Origin: Mucilaginibacter sp.
GTDB taxonomy: Bacteria > Bacteroidota > Bacteroidia > Sphingobacteriales > Sphingobacteriaceae
Assembly (NCBI RefSeq): GCF_028288185.1
Contig: NZ_JAQBOF010000029.1
Location: 124,001 to 188,000 of the forward strand
Direction: 5' to 3'
DNA: 64,000 nucleotides
Shown: piece after piece, positions 27,701-35,221 of the stretch
Layout of the letters: each line of letters opens with the position of its first letter
Numbering within the stretch: the first letter of the stretch is position 1
The notes under the pieces: generated by a model
What the model saw: only the letters and a program-made list of their open reading frames with translations
Databases searched by the model: none
Told to the model about the DNA's origin: nothing
Made by a program: the position numbers and the translations under genes

Positions 27701-27898
27701 TCAATGGACAGTATCAATATTCTTTCGACCATCGACCTGATCCGCAGTTTGGTGGTTAACTACGAGAAACAAATCATTATATCAACTCACGATGAAAACT
27801 TCTATAACTTATTGCAAAAGAAAATCCCCGCCGGCTTGTTTAAATCTAAATTTATAGAATTAGAAACATTTGGTAAAGTTAAAACTCAACCTAATTGA
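24770..27898 (+). CDS. Rad50/SMC-like ABC ATPase of an ABC-3C system
   Basis: The 1042-residue protein has a Walker A (APNGFGKTS, near residues 39-47), long coiled coils on both sides of a zinc-hook-like CPLC (near residue 532), and a C-terminal Walker B/D-loop (IFIDDPIQSMDS, near 970-981) with a downstream IISTHD H-loop. This is the Rad50/RecN type. In ABC-3C systems it presumably senses DNA ends or phage replication and triggers the effector. Its 3' end overlaps the convergent patatin gene by 8 bp. Confidence 0.92.
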   Translation: MKFKKVEIQAFRAYNEVGDGTFDFSIGNSQNADLIGIYAPNGFGKTSFYDAVEWGVTKNIHRLLKKHKFNIEHAKSERNINGKAKQYILRNRFAKDETPGYVQLFTTNSAKPLKRDIVLPRAGSVDYKFKDTDTINRYFQKVILSQEWIDAFLKEDDAAARYETFIEYFGNGQLDAYRKKLVELLMATDKQIEDLKERLKGVQKELDFSGDQNILKNLNGRITALQTVYPALKIIETEFTETDFVNFKNQLTELLQGLRNRVIVNNSFLAKYTRLLNGDEQLLGIERYEKAKKELTTLQQQIKQIENLLKDFQSQAASDNKLRSNLREQISQATKQQGIAEIIGKFPIYLQLAQDRITNGDQTKIKQEELRAKQQALQAAQSQLKELELQQKSLQRSLTDIDQQLRTTSEKQAGQVTYEAEYLKLSRQSADQLEKIKSISAGITARQNTVERLAATIKDINQDKFPSGEHEAYKRYQQVLLALNEGKNEHDRLQKEVAALNRLITERETFNQEIQRFVTLGAEIVDKDQLSICPLCSHDHEEYQLLAQRIAGNNLLSDALQGLLAQKTLLEQATAVNETAAKKNKVDLVNMLGNERKEAEKQLGELRPQQLEAAQAQKVADDAIEELNKTRLEFTSLLGNLTFDDYRTLLNKRLSETNTNLAALKGQIESLQTTIRGHLLEIETINATLESLSAQLKTLTLNETYRVVLQYFEKNYPGVTPTKELLDQELLKIKLIVDSLKSEASELEIQQKALSLALDSHQKDQVNANLKLLTAQQKTLEQQINTFEFYAKNDCGIDQITKAAIEAAILKVQLSLVEDDRLTNEITLIQQQLENILPYLRFEKAKVSFDELKIRISFMENTLKKELEKERKKVGEHLHNEIKAFFYEDLINELYAKIDPHPDYKKIKFMCDFKEDKPKLNVCVCTEGKDELLIPNLYFSTAQLNILSLSIFLAKALNVQDDNKVPVDCIFIDDPIQSMDSINILSTIDLIRSLVVNYEKQIIISTHDENFYNLLQKKIPAGLFKSKFIELETFGKVKTQPN

Positions 27899-29189
27899 TC
27901 GACAAGCTTGGACAGTATAATCTTACTTGTAATTCGGTAAGGTTCTCCGCGTGAATAATCATATCGTTAACAAGCCCGGGTTTAATTCGGGTAAGATTAG
28001 TACCTATGTTGCGAATCTTTTGAAGTCGTTCCAGCGGTAAAGCCTTGGCCATTATACTTTTAACTTGACACCTTTCTTCCATGTGTTGAAGGATTTCGGG
28101 TTTGAAATCCTTCGGAGCCTGAATCCAGGGTTGAGGAAACTGATGCCCGGTCAATACCGCCGCAGAAATATTCCCAGCTACAAGATCATTGTAAAATCCA
28201 GGGAGGCAATTCTCCAGGTCCCAGCCAAGTGATTGATAGGCAATCTCCCGCTGATTGGGCTTCTGATAGATATTTTGCATCATTTGAAAGTTTTTAATAC
28301 GTGCCATGAAAGTATCCACGGTACGTAGCAACAACGTTAGTGTGTTATTGTAGAGTTTTTCGAATGGCAGCTTATTGCCAGCGTCGCTCACGATTACGAT
28401 GTGACAAGCATACGAACTGTTGTTTTGGGTGATTTTATGCACTCCCTGATTATCATAAACACCACCATCCACTAGTTTCGGGTCAATACTTTTTGCTTGT
28501 GTCACGTCCCTAAAGTAGCATTCATCAATAGATATTGGGGTAAAGGCGAAAGGCACACAAGAGGAAGCGATCACCGCGCGGGCTACCGGAAAATCCGCAC
28601 CGTTAAATAATACCGGGGGTTGGTAGTAAGCATAAGTTGAATCTTCCATTTTGCGTTTGGAAAAAGTAAAATGCCGCTGAGTCTGTAAGTTCGTTGAGCC
28701 GATTGCTAGCTCAGGCTGCTCGCAAAGCGCGCTGAGCGTCGCTCCCTTATAAAAAAACTCATCATAAGCCTTCTCAATGATACGGCTTAATGGCAATAGC
28801 TTGAATTGGTAACGAATGACAAGGAAAATAAATAACACCAGCGGTAAAATCGAATAGGAAGCAAAACTTGTGAAAGGCAAGATAACAGCTAGCAGCAACA
28901 ATAAACCCAAGGGTATCGCCGCACGAAGAAAAAACCATGATCGCAACACGTAGCCGATAACGCTTTTGGTAGTAATAGCCCCTGTCATTTTAGCTTCAAA
29001 AGATTTGAAGTCGCCTTGGTGCAGGCAATAAGCGGCACCCGTAATAGAGCCACCTGAAATAGTCGACAGGACATCAACCTTCTTTAAAACTCCAAGTTCA
29101 TTTAACTTTTTAAGCGTACCGATGTGAAAGCCTGCGGCCCGGTAGCCTCCGCCGGATAGTGCTAATCCGATTTTCATTTCATCTTGCAT
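27891..29189 (-). CDS. Patatin-like phospholipase with membrane insert
   Basis: The 432-residue protein has the patatin oxyanion loop SGGGYRA (near residue 12), nucleophile block STISGGS (near 42-48) and DGG (LVDGGVYDN, near 237-245), so a Ser-Asp dyad lipase is expected. Unusually, residues ~80-125 contain two hydrophobic spans between the nucleophile and the rest, giving a membrane anchor inside the domain. Patatin effectors of CBASS degrade inner-membrane phospholipids. Here it is the third gene after the MBL and E2-E1-JAB genes (50 bp gap), so it is the likely toxic effector. Confidence 0.9.
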   Translation of the reverse strand: MQDEMKIGLALSGGGYRAAGFHIGTLKKLNELGVLKKVDVLSTISGGSITGAAYCLHQGDFKSFEAKMTGAITTKSVIGYVLRSWFFLRAAIPLGLLLLLAVILPFTSFASYSILPLVLFIFLVIRYQFKLLPLSRIIEKAYDEFFYKGATLSALCEQPELAIGSTNLQTQRHFTFSKRKMEDSTYAYYQPPVLFNGADFPVARAVIASSCVPFAFTPISIDECYFRDVTQAKSIDPKLVDGGVYDNQGVHKITQNNSSYACHIVIVSDAGNKLPFEKLYNNTLTLLLRTVDTFMARIKNFQMMQNIYQKPNQREIAYQSLGWDLENCLPGFYNDLVAGNISAAVLTGHQFPQPWIQAPKDFKPEILQHMEERCQVKSIMAKALPLERLQKIRNIGTNLTRIKPGLVNDMIIHAENLTELQVRLYCPSLSIN

Positions 29190-29239
29190 GATTAAGTGCG
29201 TTTAAGTTTTGTTTGTGTTATCGACTTTAAATTAGTAAA

Positions 29240-31477
29240 TTAAATTTGCATATAAAGTTGGTAGCTGTTGTTATCGCCTGCGATTAACATTAACGGTGGG
29301 AAGCCGATAGCTTCCATTTCTTTTCGGATACTTGCGAATAGTATTTTATCATCAGGACTTGTTCGCAATGAACACTTTTCAGGGTGAGAATGCCATTCAC
29401 CGACATATTTTAAATGATCATAAGTTTGGCGGTCAAATAATTCCAGTTGTTCTTTAACTCCTTTGATTCCTCGTACATAAGCATTAGGGAACTCCTCACT
29501 ATCTTCTGGTGATAAGATGGTATCTACGAGGTAAATACTTTTATGTTCAAAGTCGTAACCACCGATCAGGATACCACCAGTTTCGTTCGGTAGTTTGGTT
29601 AGCCTGTACTGGCTTATTTTGATTATTAAGGCCTGATCTATATATATTTTCCAGCCGTTTGCGCTATGAATTTCAAATTTCGGCGGTTCGTAGTTAAAGG
29701 AGTTCACCTCCATCGTGTCTCTGTTGATCCGCCAAATACCAATGGAGGCCAGGTCGCTGCTGAGGATCTTCCGGAACTGGTTAGAAGCTATACCTGACAA
29801 TATTGCGAGATACTCTTGTGGTATTACTGAAGTAATGTCCCGGCAGGAGTTGGAGATACGTACACCATCGGCAGGGAATAAATGATCGCTCAGGCTCGGT
29901 TCATGGATCAATCGCCCGTAATATTGATATTCTAATTTATCAAATGTCAGTCTGCGTGCCTTATCCTCGGCTAATATTACTAAGTCGCTGCCTGTCGGGT
30001 TTAAAAAAATGGATATCTTGCGCGCTTTCAGTTCTTTCCGCGCAGCCAGGTTCCTTGCGACGGCGACAGAGGTGGAGATATCAACGATAACTTCAGCGGC
30101 TATCAGGTACTGATCGAACAGCGTCTTATTTTCAGGGTATAGGAAATTTTCATTCAAAGGTGTGACAAAATCCGGCGTGTTGAGGATGTTGTTGGCCACC
30201 ATTGCAAGCCCGTCGGTCTTAAAGTTGCCGATAAACGGTGAATCAAGCGCATGCCTTACGAGGTTATGGGGTAATAAAAAATCATCATCCGTGATTACCC
30301 ATTTACCAAATCCCATCCGCACTAAATTCAGGAGAAACTGAGAACCCAGGGCGCCTACACCGATCTGGAAGATAGCGGTATTTTTGTTTGGCTCGTCTTT
30401 TTTGTTTCCCCCCAGCTTAAATGCGAGGTCTGGTGAAAGTTGTACCTGTGGCACAAGCGTCCCGATCGTCAAGTCTTCGCCGGCATTGGCCACAGCCGCC
30501 TCTTCAAACAATATGTCAGCGATACCCAAAGGACCCCTGGTCCAGAAACCAAGCGATAGGCCAATTTCTTCAATGGTTTGTGCGGTCAAAAAGACATAAT
30601 AATCACTGGGATAGATGCCTTGCGCAACAGCTTTGGGCAATTCCAACAGAAGTATAAGTTTTTTTTGAAGTATCTCGGCTGTTTTAGGCAGGGCCGATAA
30701 TTTGGTTCGCAATGCGGCAAAGAGATCGATACCCGCTGCCGTCAAAAGCGAGTGAAGGTCTTTAAGATTGGGTGGTGTCCTACCCATAACCCCATTTGGC
30801 TGAGGTGTACCCTTCAACTGGATCAAATGGTTGTGAAACGGATCATAATCTGCCAGGTTCACCCGGCTGGCGATCAGGCTGAGGTAGTTACGTTTTTTAT
30901 TAATGCTGTAAATGTGCAGGGTTTCATCATCTTTCAAGTCACTGGGAATAATGATCGTTCCCATATTAAAAACCAGCAAAGGCTCCAGTGGTTGGTCATT
31001 CTGATGCAATTTCCCGTCTGCTGTCAACGAAAGCCACGAACGTATGTCTGCCAGGAATTTTGCCGGCCGCCATTCCAGTTTTAATTCTTCATAAGTAGTT
31101 TCATAAATGCAAATGCATTGCGGCTCGTCAAAGTTCAAAGCGTTCCGGTGTGGCACCTTTGGAAAGGTTTTGCGTAAGGCGTATACCCAGGGTGACCGCT
31201 GATCCGCAACGTCAAAATGAATCGCTATGCGTTCCTGGTATCGGATATCATTAACCGGATTTTGGCCAACGTTTACATAAGTATCAAAAACAACGATCTC
31301 GTCTCCCTTTTTAAAAAAAGAATCACCATCAGCGGTAATACTGATCAACTCAATAATCGCTGAACTTTTGGACCCGACAATGATGCGGGCAAAAGCAATG
31401 GCTTTAGGCAGGTGAAGCCCGCCTAACTCAATGGCTTGTGCGGCTGAAGGAATTGGCAGGTCAAAAAAATCATCCAT
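29240..31477 (-). CDS. E2-E1(ThiF)-JAB triple-fusion ubiquitin-like conjugation/deconjugation protein
   Basis: Start ATG 31477 overlaps the MBL stop by 8 bp and gives 745 residues; a longer frame would overlap by 104 bp. Residues ~90-165 look like an E2 domain of the Cap2 type (FPKVPH, CICIY with C121/C123, then WLSLTADGKLHQNDQPLEP). Residues ~365-580 are an E1/ThiF domain (QIGVGALGSQ; ITDDDFLLPHNLVRH; SCRD, C545 a candidate catalytic cysteine). Residues ~620-745 are a JAB/JAMM protease: E632, then WHSHP (H696, H698), S707 and D710. Together this could load, transfer and remove a protein modifier. No stand-alone ubiquitin-like gene is adjacent. Confidence 0.9.
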   Translation of the reverse strand: MDDFFDLPIPSAAQAIELGGLHLPKAIAFARIIVGSKSSAIIELISITADGDSFFKKGDEIVVFDTYVNVGQNPVNDIRYQERIAIHFDVADQRSPWVYALRKTFPKVPHRNALNFDEPQCICIYETTYEELKLEWRPAKFLADIRSWLSLTADGKLHQNDQPLEPLLVFNMGTIIIPSDLKDDETLHIYSINKKRNYLSLIASRVNLADYDPFHNHLIQLKGTPQPNGVMGRTPPNLKDLHSLLTAAGIDLFAALRTKLSALPKTAEILQKKLILLLELPKAVAQGIYPSDYYVFLTAQTIEEIGLSLGFWTRGPLGIADILFEEAAVANAGEDLTIGTLVPQVQLSPDLAFKLGGNKKDEPNKNTAIFQIGVGALGSQFLLNLVRMGFGKWVITDDDFLLPHNLVRHALDSPFIGNFKTDGLAMVANNILNTPDFVTPLNENFLYPENKTLFDQYLIAAEVIVDISTSVAVARNLAARKELKARKISIFLNPTGSDLVILAEDKARRLTFDKLEYQYYGRLIHEPSLSDHLFPADGVRISNSCRDITSVIPQEYLAILSGIASNQFRKILSSDLASIGIWRINRDTMEVNSFNYEPPKFEIHSANGWKIYIDQALIIKISQYRLTKLPNETGGILIGGYDFEHKSIYLVDTILSPEDSEEFPNAYVRGIKGVKEQLELFDRQTYDHLKYVGEWHSHPEKCSLRTSPDDKILFASIRKEMEAIGFPPLMLIAGDNNSYQLYMQI

Positions 31478-32576
31478 TATTACCCGCTCTTGGTGGTTTG
31501 CTGGTATAAGCGAAAGCCGCATTTGGTTCTTCTTTGATCTGTAAACTCGCACAGCGGATGGCATCAATTTCAAAAGACAGCTCGTCCGGGTTTGCTTTTG
31601 ATGGGTGTTCCATCGTTACGAAATAGGCACCGTTTTTACTTTTAGTGATACGCTTATAATAATTGGCGGCTTGGAAATGTGGCGGCTGTAGCGTATCTAC
31701 ATTCGTGATTTCCCAGCTCGGTGATATGATCCTCGCGCGCCCATTACCCTGTTGCTCGATCAGCCATTTCACCTCCGCATTCGGCGCGGTTTCATTTGTA
31801 CCTTTTTCGGGGCCAATGGCTTTATAGCTGCTATGGTGAGAAATGTGAAAAAAATCCCAAATTAAACGGTCTTCATTATGGTAGTATTTGGTGATCTTAA
31901 CAATATCGGACCAGGCATCATTATCGACATCAGAACCCAACAGCAGTTTAGTTTGGCAGGCATCATTAAACGTTGCCTGTACCACGATTGATTCATTATT
32001 ACGGTCTATATTCTGGCTATCACTGGCAAAAGGAGAATGCGCAAAAAATTCGACACCGTTACCAAATAGTGAAAAGCCAGGCACTAAGGTGCCTGCATCA
32101 ACAATTAAATGACAGATATCATCATAGCAAATATCTTCCTGCGCATCACACCAGTCTTTCAATTTCTTAGGGCGGGAAAATACACGGATGCCTTTTTTAT
32201 TTTTAAGACGGTACCGGGCCTCCGCGCGTAAAATACGGGCATCGCCGTCAACATTAGTTTCCACCAATACATTGGCGGGGACCCAAAGTTCCTTGATCTT
32301 TTTTCGCTCACCCGACTGGTAAAGAGTAGCATGGTCTAAGTAGAAGTATTCCGAAAATCTGCAAATATGGTCATTGTCTGCATGTGTAAAACAAACCACA
32401 TCAAAATCCCCATCCTCTGCTTTATTCAAAGCTTCCGGCAAATTGATGCGTTTATCATCAGGATCGTCTTCGCAAAGCATATGTGCATAATCAATCAGGA
32501 TGCTTTGATCATTTTCGAGTTTAATCAGGGTTGTATCTGCATTGCCGATAGGATAAAAAGTAAGTTTATGACTCAT
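31470..32576 (-). CDS. MBL-fold hydrolase, lead gene of the E2-E1-JAB operon
   Basis: The 368-residue MBL protein has HxDxDH (H65, D67, D69, H70 in FTHADNDH) and a later ISHHSS block, like ComEC MBL domains. It is the first gene of a three-gene unit with the E2-E1-JAB fusion and a patatin. Its C-terminus ends PPRAGNNG, i.e. with a free glycine, the form needed for adenylation by an E1 enzyme. In type II CBASS the E1/E2 protein Cap2 conjugates the C-terminal glycine of the CD-NTase, so this protein may be the conjugation substrate (inference). Confidence 0.9.
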   Translation of the reverse strand: MSHKLTFYPIGNADTTLIKLENDQSILIDYAHMLCEDDPDDKRINLPEALNKAEDGDFDVVCFTHADNDHICRFSEYFYLDHATLYQSGERKKIKELWVPANVLVETNVDGDARILRAEARYRLKNKKGIRVFSRPKKLKDWCDAQEDICYDDICHLIVDAGTLVPGFSLFGNGVEFFAHSPFASDSQNIDRNNESIVVQATFNDACQTKLLLGSDVDNDAWSDIVKITKYYHNEDRLIWDFFHISHHSSYKAIGPEKGTNETAPNAEVKWLIEQQGNGRARIISPSWEITNVDTLQPPHFQAANYYKRITKSKNGAYFVTMEHPSKANPDELSFEIDAIRCASLQIKEEPNAAFAYTSKPPRAGNNG

Positions 32577-32889
32577 AGTTCTTTAATAAAGTTTCTTGCG
32601 CAACTTTATTAAAGGGAAAGACGCCTACCCTACAGATTGAATTGACATTCTGCGGGATAGCTACCTCTATGATAGTGCCTAATTTATTTTTTGGCAGACG
32701 TTTTTAAACAGATACGTTGTGAGGTAAAATAATTTAATTTTTAGGTAACCACCGCTATGTCAGTCTGTCATAAAATGTAATATTTTCATGACAAATTGGT
32801 GATAAATACATTTTCATTGGGTGCCATTGACACATAATAAGCAGTAGTTGAGCGCTTTTCTAACCTATGCTAAAATAGTATCTTTGTTT
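32577..32889. other. Divergent intergenic region between two defence transcription units
   Basis: Besides the 13-bp repeat, an imperfect inverted repeat lies at 32766-32793 (TGTCAT-AAAAT ... ATTTTC-ATGACA). On the + strand TATCTTTG (32879-32886) matches the Bacteroidota -7 box just 3 bp before the ATG at 32890; if used, the pPIWI-nuclease-like mRNA would be nearly leaderless or start at the ATG at 32902. No gene is seen here. Confidence 0.45.
32581..32614 (-). promoter_or_regulatory. 13-bp perfect inverted repeat before the MBL/E2-E1-JAB operon
   Basis: CTTTAATAAAGTT (32581-32593) and AACTTTATTAAAG (32602-32614) are perfectly complementary with an 8-nt spacer. Each arm itself contains a near-palindrome (CTTTA-A-TAAAG). 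The repeat begins 4 bp upstream of the MBL start codon, so it can be an operator over the transcription start or an mRNA hairpin that blocks translation. Confidence 0.65.
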
Positions 32890-34206
32890 ATGGCCAAAAG
32901 AATGTCTTTTAATTTAACTGACGAAGAGAAGAAGCGTTTGCGACGAAAAAAAATAAGCCAAAAATCCCTAGAGAATTATTCTATTAATGAAATCGCAGCA
33001 ATACTGGAGGTAGATATAGAGCGGGCTCGTAGAATCGTATACGAATCAATAAATATGTCACCCATGTTTCCACGGCCGTCTGATCAGGGCATGCAGAAAA
33101 TAGCGGCAGCTTTTAATCCGTTAAAATCGCTTGGACCGATTGCAGCAATCCTGGAAACTCAACGGCGGATAGATCAGAGTTTACGCCCTTTTCAATCGCT
33201 AGGAATGTCCCTGGCCCGGGAGCTTGCAGAAACAAAAAAGGTGTTTACCGCCACGGGTATGGCTAGTATATTAGCTAATATCGACCACTACCCCGTAATG
33301 AGCGGTAGCGCCTCTAAATTGATCGCTGCTTCAATTTTGGGTTCTGAAACCTATAATCAGCTACGCGTTACCCAGCTTGCGCAGGACGTAGTTTTAAAGG
33401 GCTTTTACGCCCAATCTGGTTTGAGCAAAATCGCCGTGCAAATCGCTGGAATGAACGATTTAACTAATCGGCGCCTGGGCGCTTTTGAATGGGCAGCGTT
33501 AGGTAGTCGGTTGCAATTGGAAAACAGCGCTGTGATGGCGACGCAGAAACATTTCATGTCATTTTCTTCCGGTTATGCAGCGGTGTTGAAAGACATCGTG
33601 CAGTTGCCGAAATGGGCTGAACACAACCCGCTTTTAGCGAAATTACCAAGCATAGAATTTGACGCGCACAGCACAGCCCTGGAAGTCATTTCAACGGAAG
33701 ACGAAGATTTCATTGAGAGATCCAGTGATCAGCTTGCGGAAGAACTTATCGTAGAGACGTCCGGCGGAATTGAAATTTACCTACCCAAGTTACATGCTGG
33801 CTTCCCTAAAATGTGGACAGGCGCGTTACAGGCCCTTCAATCTACCAATGTCGACCGTATAAGGCACTTTAATGTATCGGTCCGGGAATTATTCACGCAT
33901 GTGATACATATGCTTGCTCCCGATGATTCTATTCAAAAATGGAGTGTTGATGAGAAAGACTTCACCAATGGCCGGTCAACGCGGAAGGCACGATTGGTCT
34001 ATATCTGCCGGAATATTCAAGGCGGTGCCTATCAAAAATTCCTCGCAAAAGATATAGCGGGTATGTTGGAGTTAATTGATCTTTTCCAACAAGGCACACA
34101 CGGTATAGAACCCGATTTTACAGAACAGCAGCTTCACGCACTCCGTTTCCGCGTAGAGAGTGCTTTGCGCTTTCTGCTGGAGATTGAGTTTACTGCCAAC
34201 CGTTAA
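32890..34206 (+). CDS. pPIWI-associated-nuclease-like protein
   Basis: I start at ATG 32890 (438 residues); an ATG at 32902 is also possible. The N-terminal region has a degenerate HTH (SINEIAAILEVDIERARRIV). The C-terminal ~130 residues (IRHFNVSVRELFTHVIHMLAPDD ... ARLVYICRNI ... FQQGTHGIEPDFTEQQL) resemble the predicted pPIWI-associating nuclease domain, a proposed partner of prokaryotic PIWI-RE systems. No PIWI-RE gene is in the window, so it works alone or is an orphan. Assignment is from remembered family patterns. Confidence 0.6.
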   Translation: MAKRMSFNLTDEEKKRLRRKKISQKSLENYSINEIAAILEVDIERARRIVYESINMSPMFPRPSDQGMQKIAAAFNPLKSLGPIAAILETQRRIDQSLRPFQSLGMSLARELAETKKVFTATGMASILANIDHYPVMSGSASKLIAASILGSETYNQLRVTQLAQDVVLKGFYAQSGLSKIAVQIAGMNDLTNRRLGAFEWAALGSRLQLENSAVMATQKHFMSFSSGYAAVLKDIVQLPKWAEHNPLLAKLPSIEFDAHSTALEVISTEDEDFIERSSDQLAEELIVETSGGIEIYLPKLHAGFPKMWTGALQALQSTNVDRIRHFNVSVRELFTHVIHMLAPDDSIQKWSVDEKDFTNGRSTRKARLVYICRNIQGGAYQKFLAKDIAGMLELIDLFQQGTHGIEPDFTEQQLHALRFRVESALRFLLEIEFTANR

Positions 34207-34637
34207 AGAAGGTCATCCACTAAAATATAATAACCGTTTATTTCATCATAAACAGCGAGGCCTTCTTCAGCGAGCGGTTTCCAAACTCGCTTGATGGCTT
34301 CCGGCCAGTTGCTTTCACCTGTAAAAGTTTTGTTGACGTTGGATGAGGAAACAATGCGTTTATTAAAAATTTCTTTGGCTTTCAGAATAATCGCCCTCGC
34401 AATACCTTTACCTTGATAATCATGCATAAAAAGGTCAATAACTTTTAGATGTACATCGTCATTCATGATAAGCAAGCTAAAATCAGCTTTATGTTTCTCT
34501 TCCTGATCATTCTCGTCCCAGATGTTAAAAGCATACGTGTCAAAATTGTACGTGCTGTTATGGAACAAATAATAAGAATAAGTGAACTCTCCTTTCGCCG
34601 TAGTAAGTTTGCCTTGCATGGTTTCTTGATCGGCCAT
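34203..34637 (-). CDS. GNAT-like acetyltransferase
   Basis: The 144-residue protein has the GNAT acetyl-CoA binding motif YQGKGIA (residues 74-80) after the strand LKVIDLFMH, and a C-terminal tail with GLAVYDEINGYYIL. No substrate can be inferred. It overlaps the convergent pPIWI-nuclease-like gene by 4 bp. Confidence 0.75.
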   Translation of the reverse strand: MADQETMQGKLTTAKGEFTYSYYLFHNSTYNFDTYAFNIWDENDQEEKHKADFSLLIMNDDVHLKVIDLFMHDYQGKGIARAIILKAKEIFNKRIVSSSNVNKTFTGESNWPEAIKRVWKPLAEEGLAVYDEINGYYILVDDLL

Positions 34638-34679
34638 AGTGTGCTAATTGGCGATACGGTCTATTAATTCTTATCTGGG

Positions 34680-35099
34680 TTATTTATGATTATTTAATGC
34701 CATAATTCCAAGCGTTAGAGACATAGCCAGTATAGCCGTAGCAATCTGGCTGCTTTCTTTTTTGCCATAACGAACCTCGTTGGCGAAGTGTTCGCAGTTA
34801 TAGGTTAAGAGGTTATATGGTGTACCGAGTAAGGCTTCGGCTCTTCTGATGAGTTGATTTTGTTGATAGATATTTCCGTGAAATTTTTCAATACGGGCTA
34901 TACGGCTGGCCTTAGTAAAAAAAACAGCGGCAGCCGACAAATGTACGCCTACACCGACCAGGTTTTGTATGATAATTTCTGTACCGTACTCATCGCGGCC
35001 GAGATAGATCGCAAAATGCTTTGTCAAGCCGGTTTCAAATAAAGGCAGAAGAATGCAATCGCCTATTTCCAGTCCGTAGTATTGATCAAATTGTGTCAT
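34680..35099 (-). CDS. LRAT/NlpC-P60-like protein with C-terminal membrane segment
   Basis: The 139-residue protein has the LRAT signature: a histidine in HFAIYLG (H28) and the catalytic cysteine block YNCEHFANEVRYG (C102). Members are acyltransferases or cysteine peptidases of the permuted NlpC/P60 fold. A hydrophobic stretch at residues ~118-135 (ATAILAMSLTLGIMA) gives a C-terminal membrane anchor. Single-gene context in a defence island suggests a toxin- or effector-like lipid or protein acyl role, which is an inference. Confidence 0.85.
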   Translation of the reverse strand: MTQFDQYYGLEIGDCILLPLFETGLTKHFAIYLGRDEYGTEIIIQNLVGVGVHLSAAAVFFTKASRIARIEKFHGNIYQQNQLIRRAEALLGTPYNLLTYNCEHFANEVRYGKKESSQIATAILAMSLTLGIMALNNHK

Positions 35100-35221
35100 T
35101 TGCCATTGTTTTAGTTAGTCTAAGTTAGCGATAAACCATAACTTGTACAATAGCCTATGATTGTCTTTCATTGCAGATGAGTTCTCTAAAGTTCCCTGGA
35201 ATGCCTTAACTTTAAGGGTTT

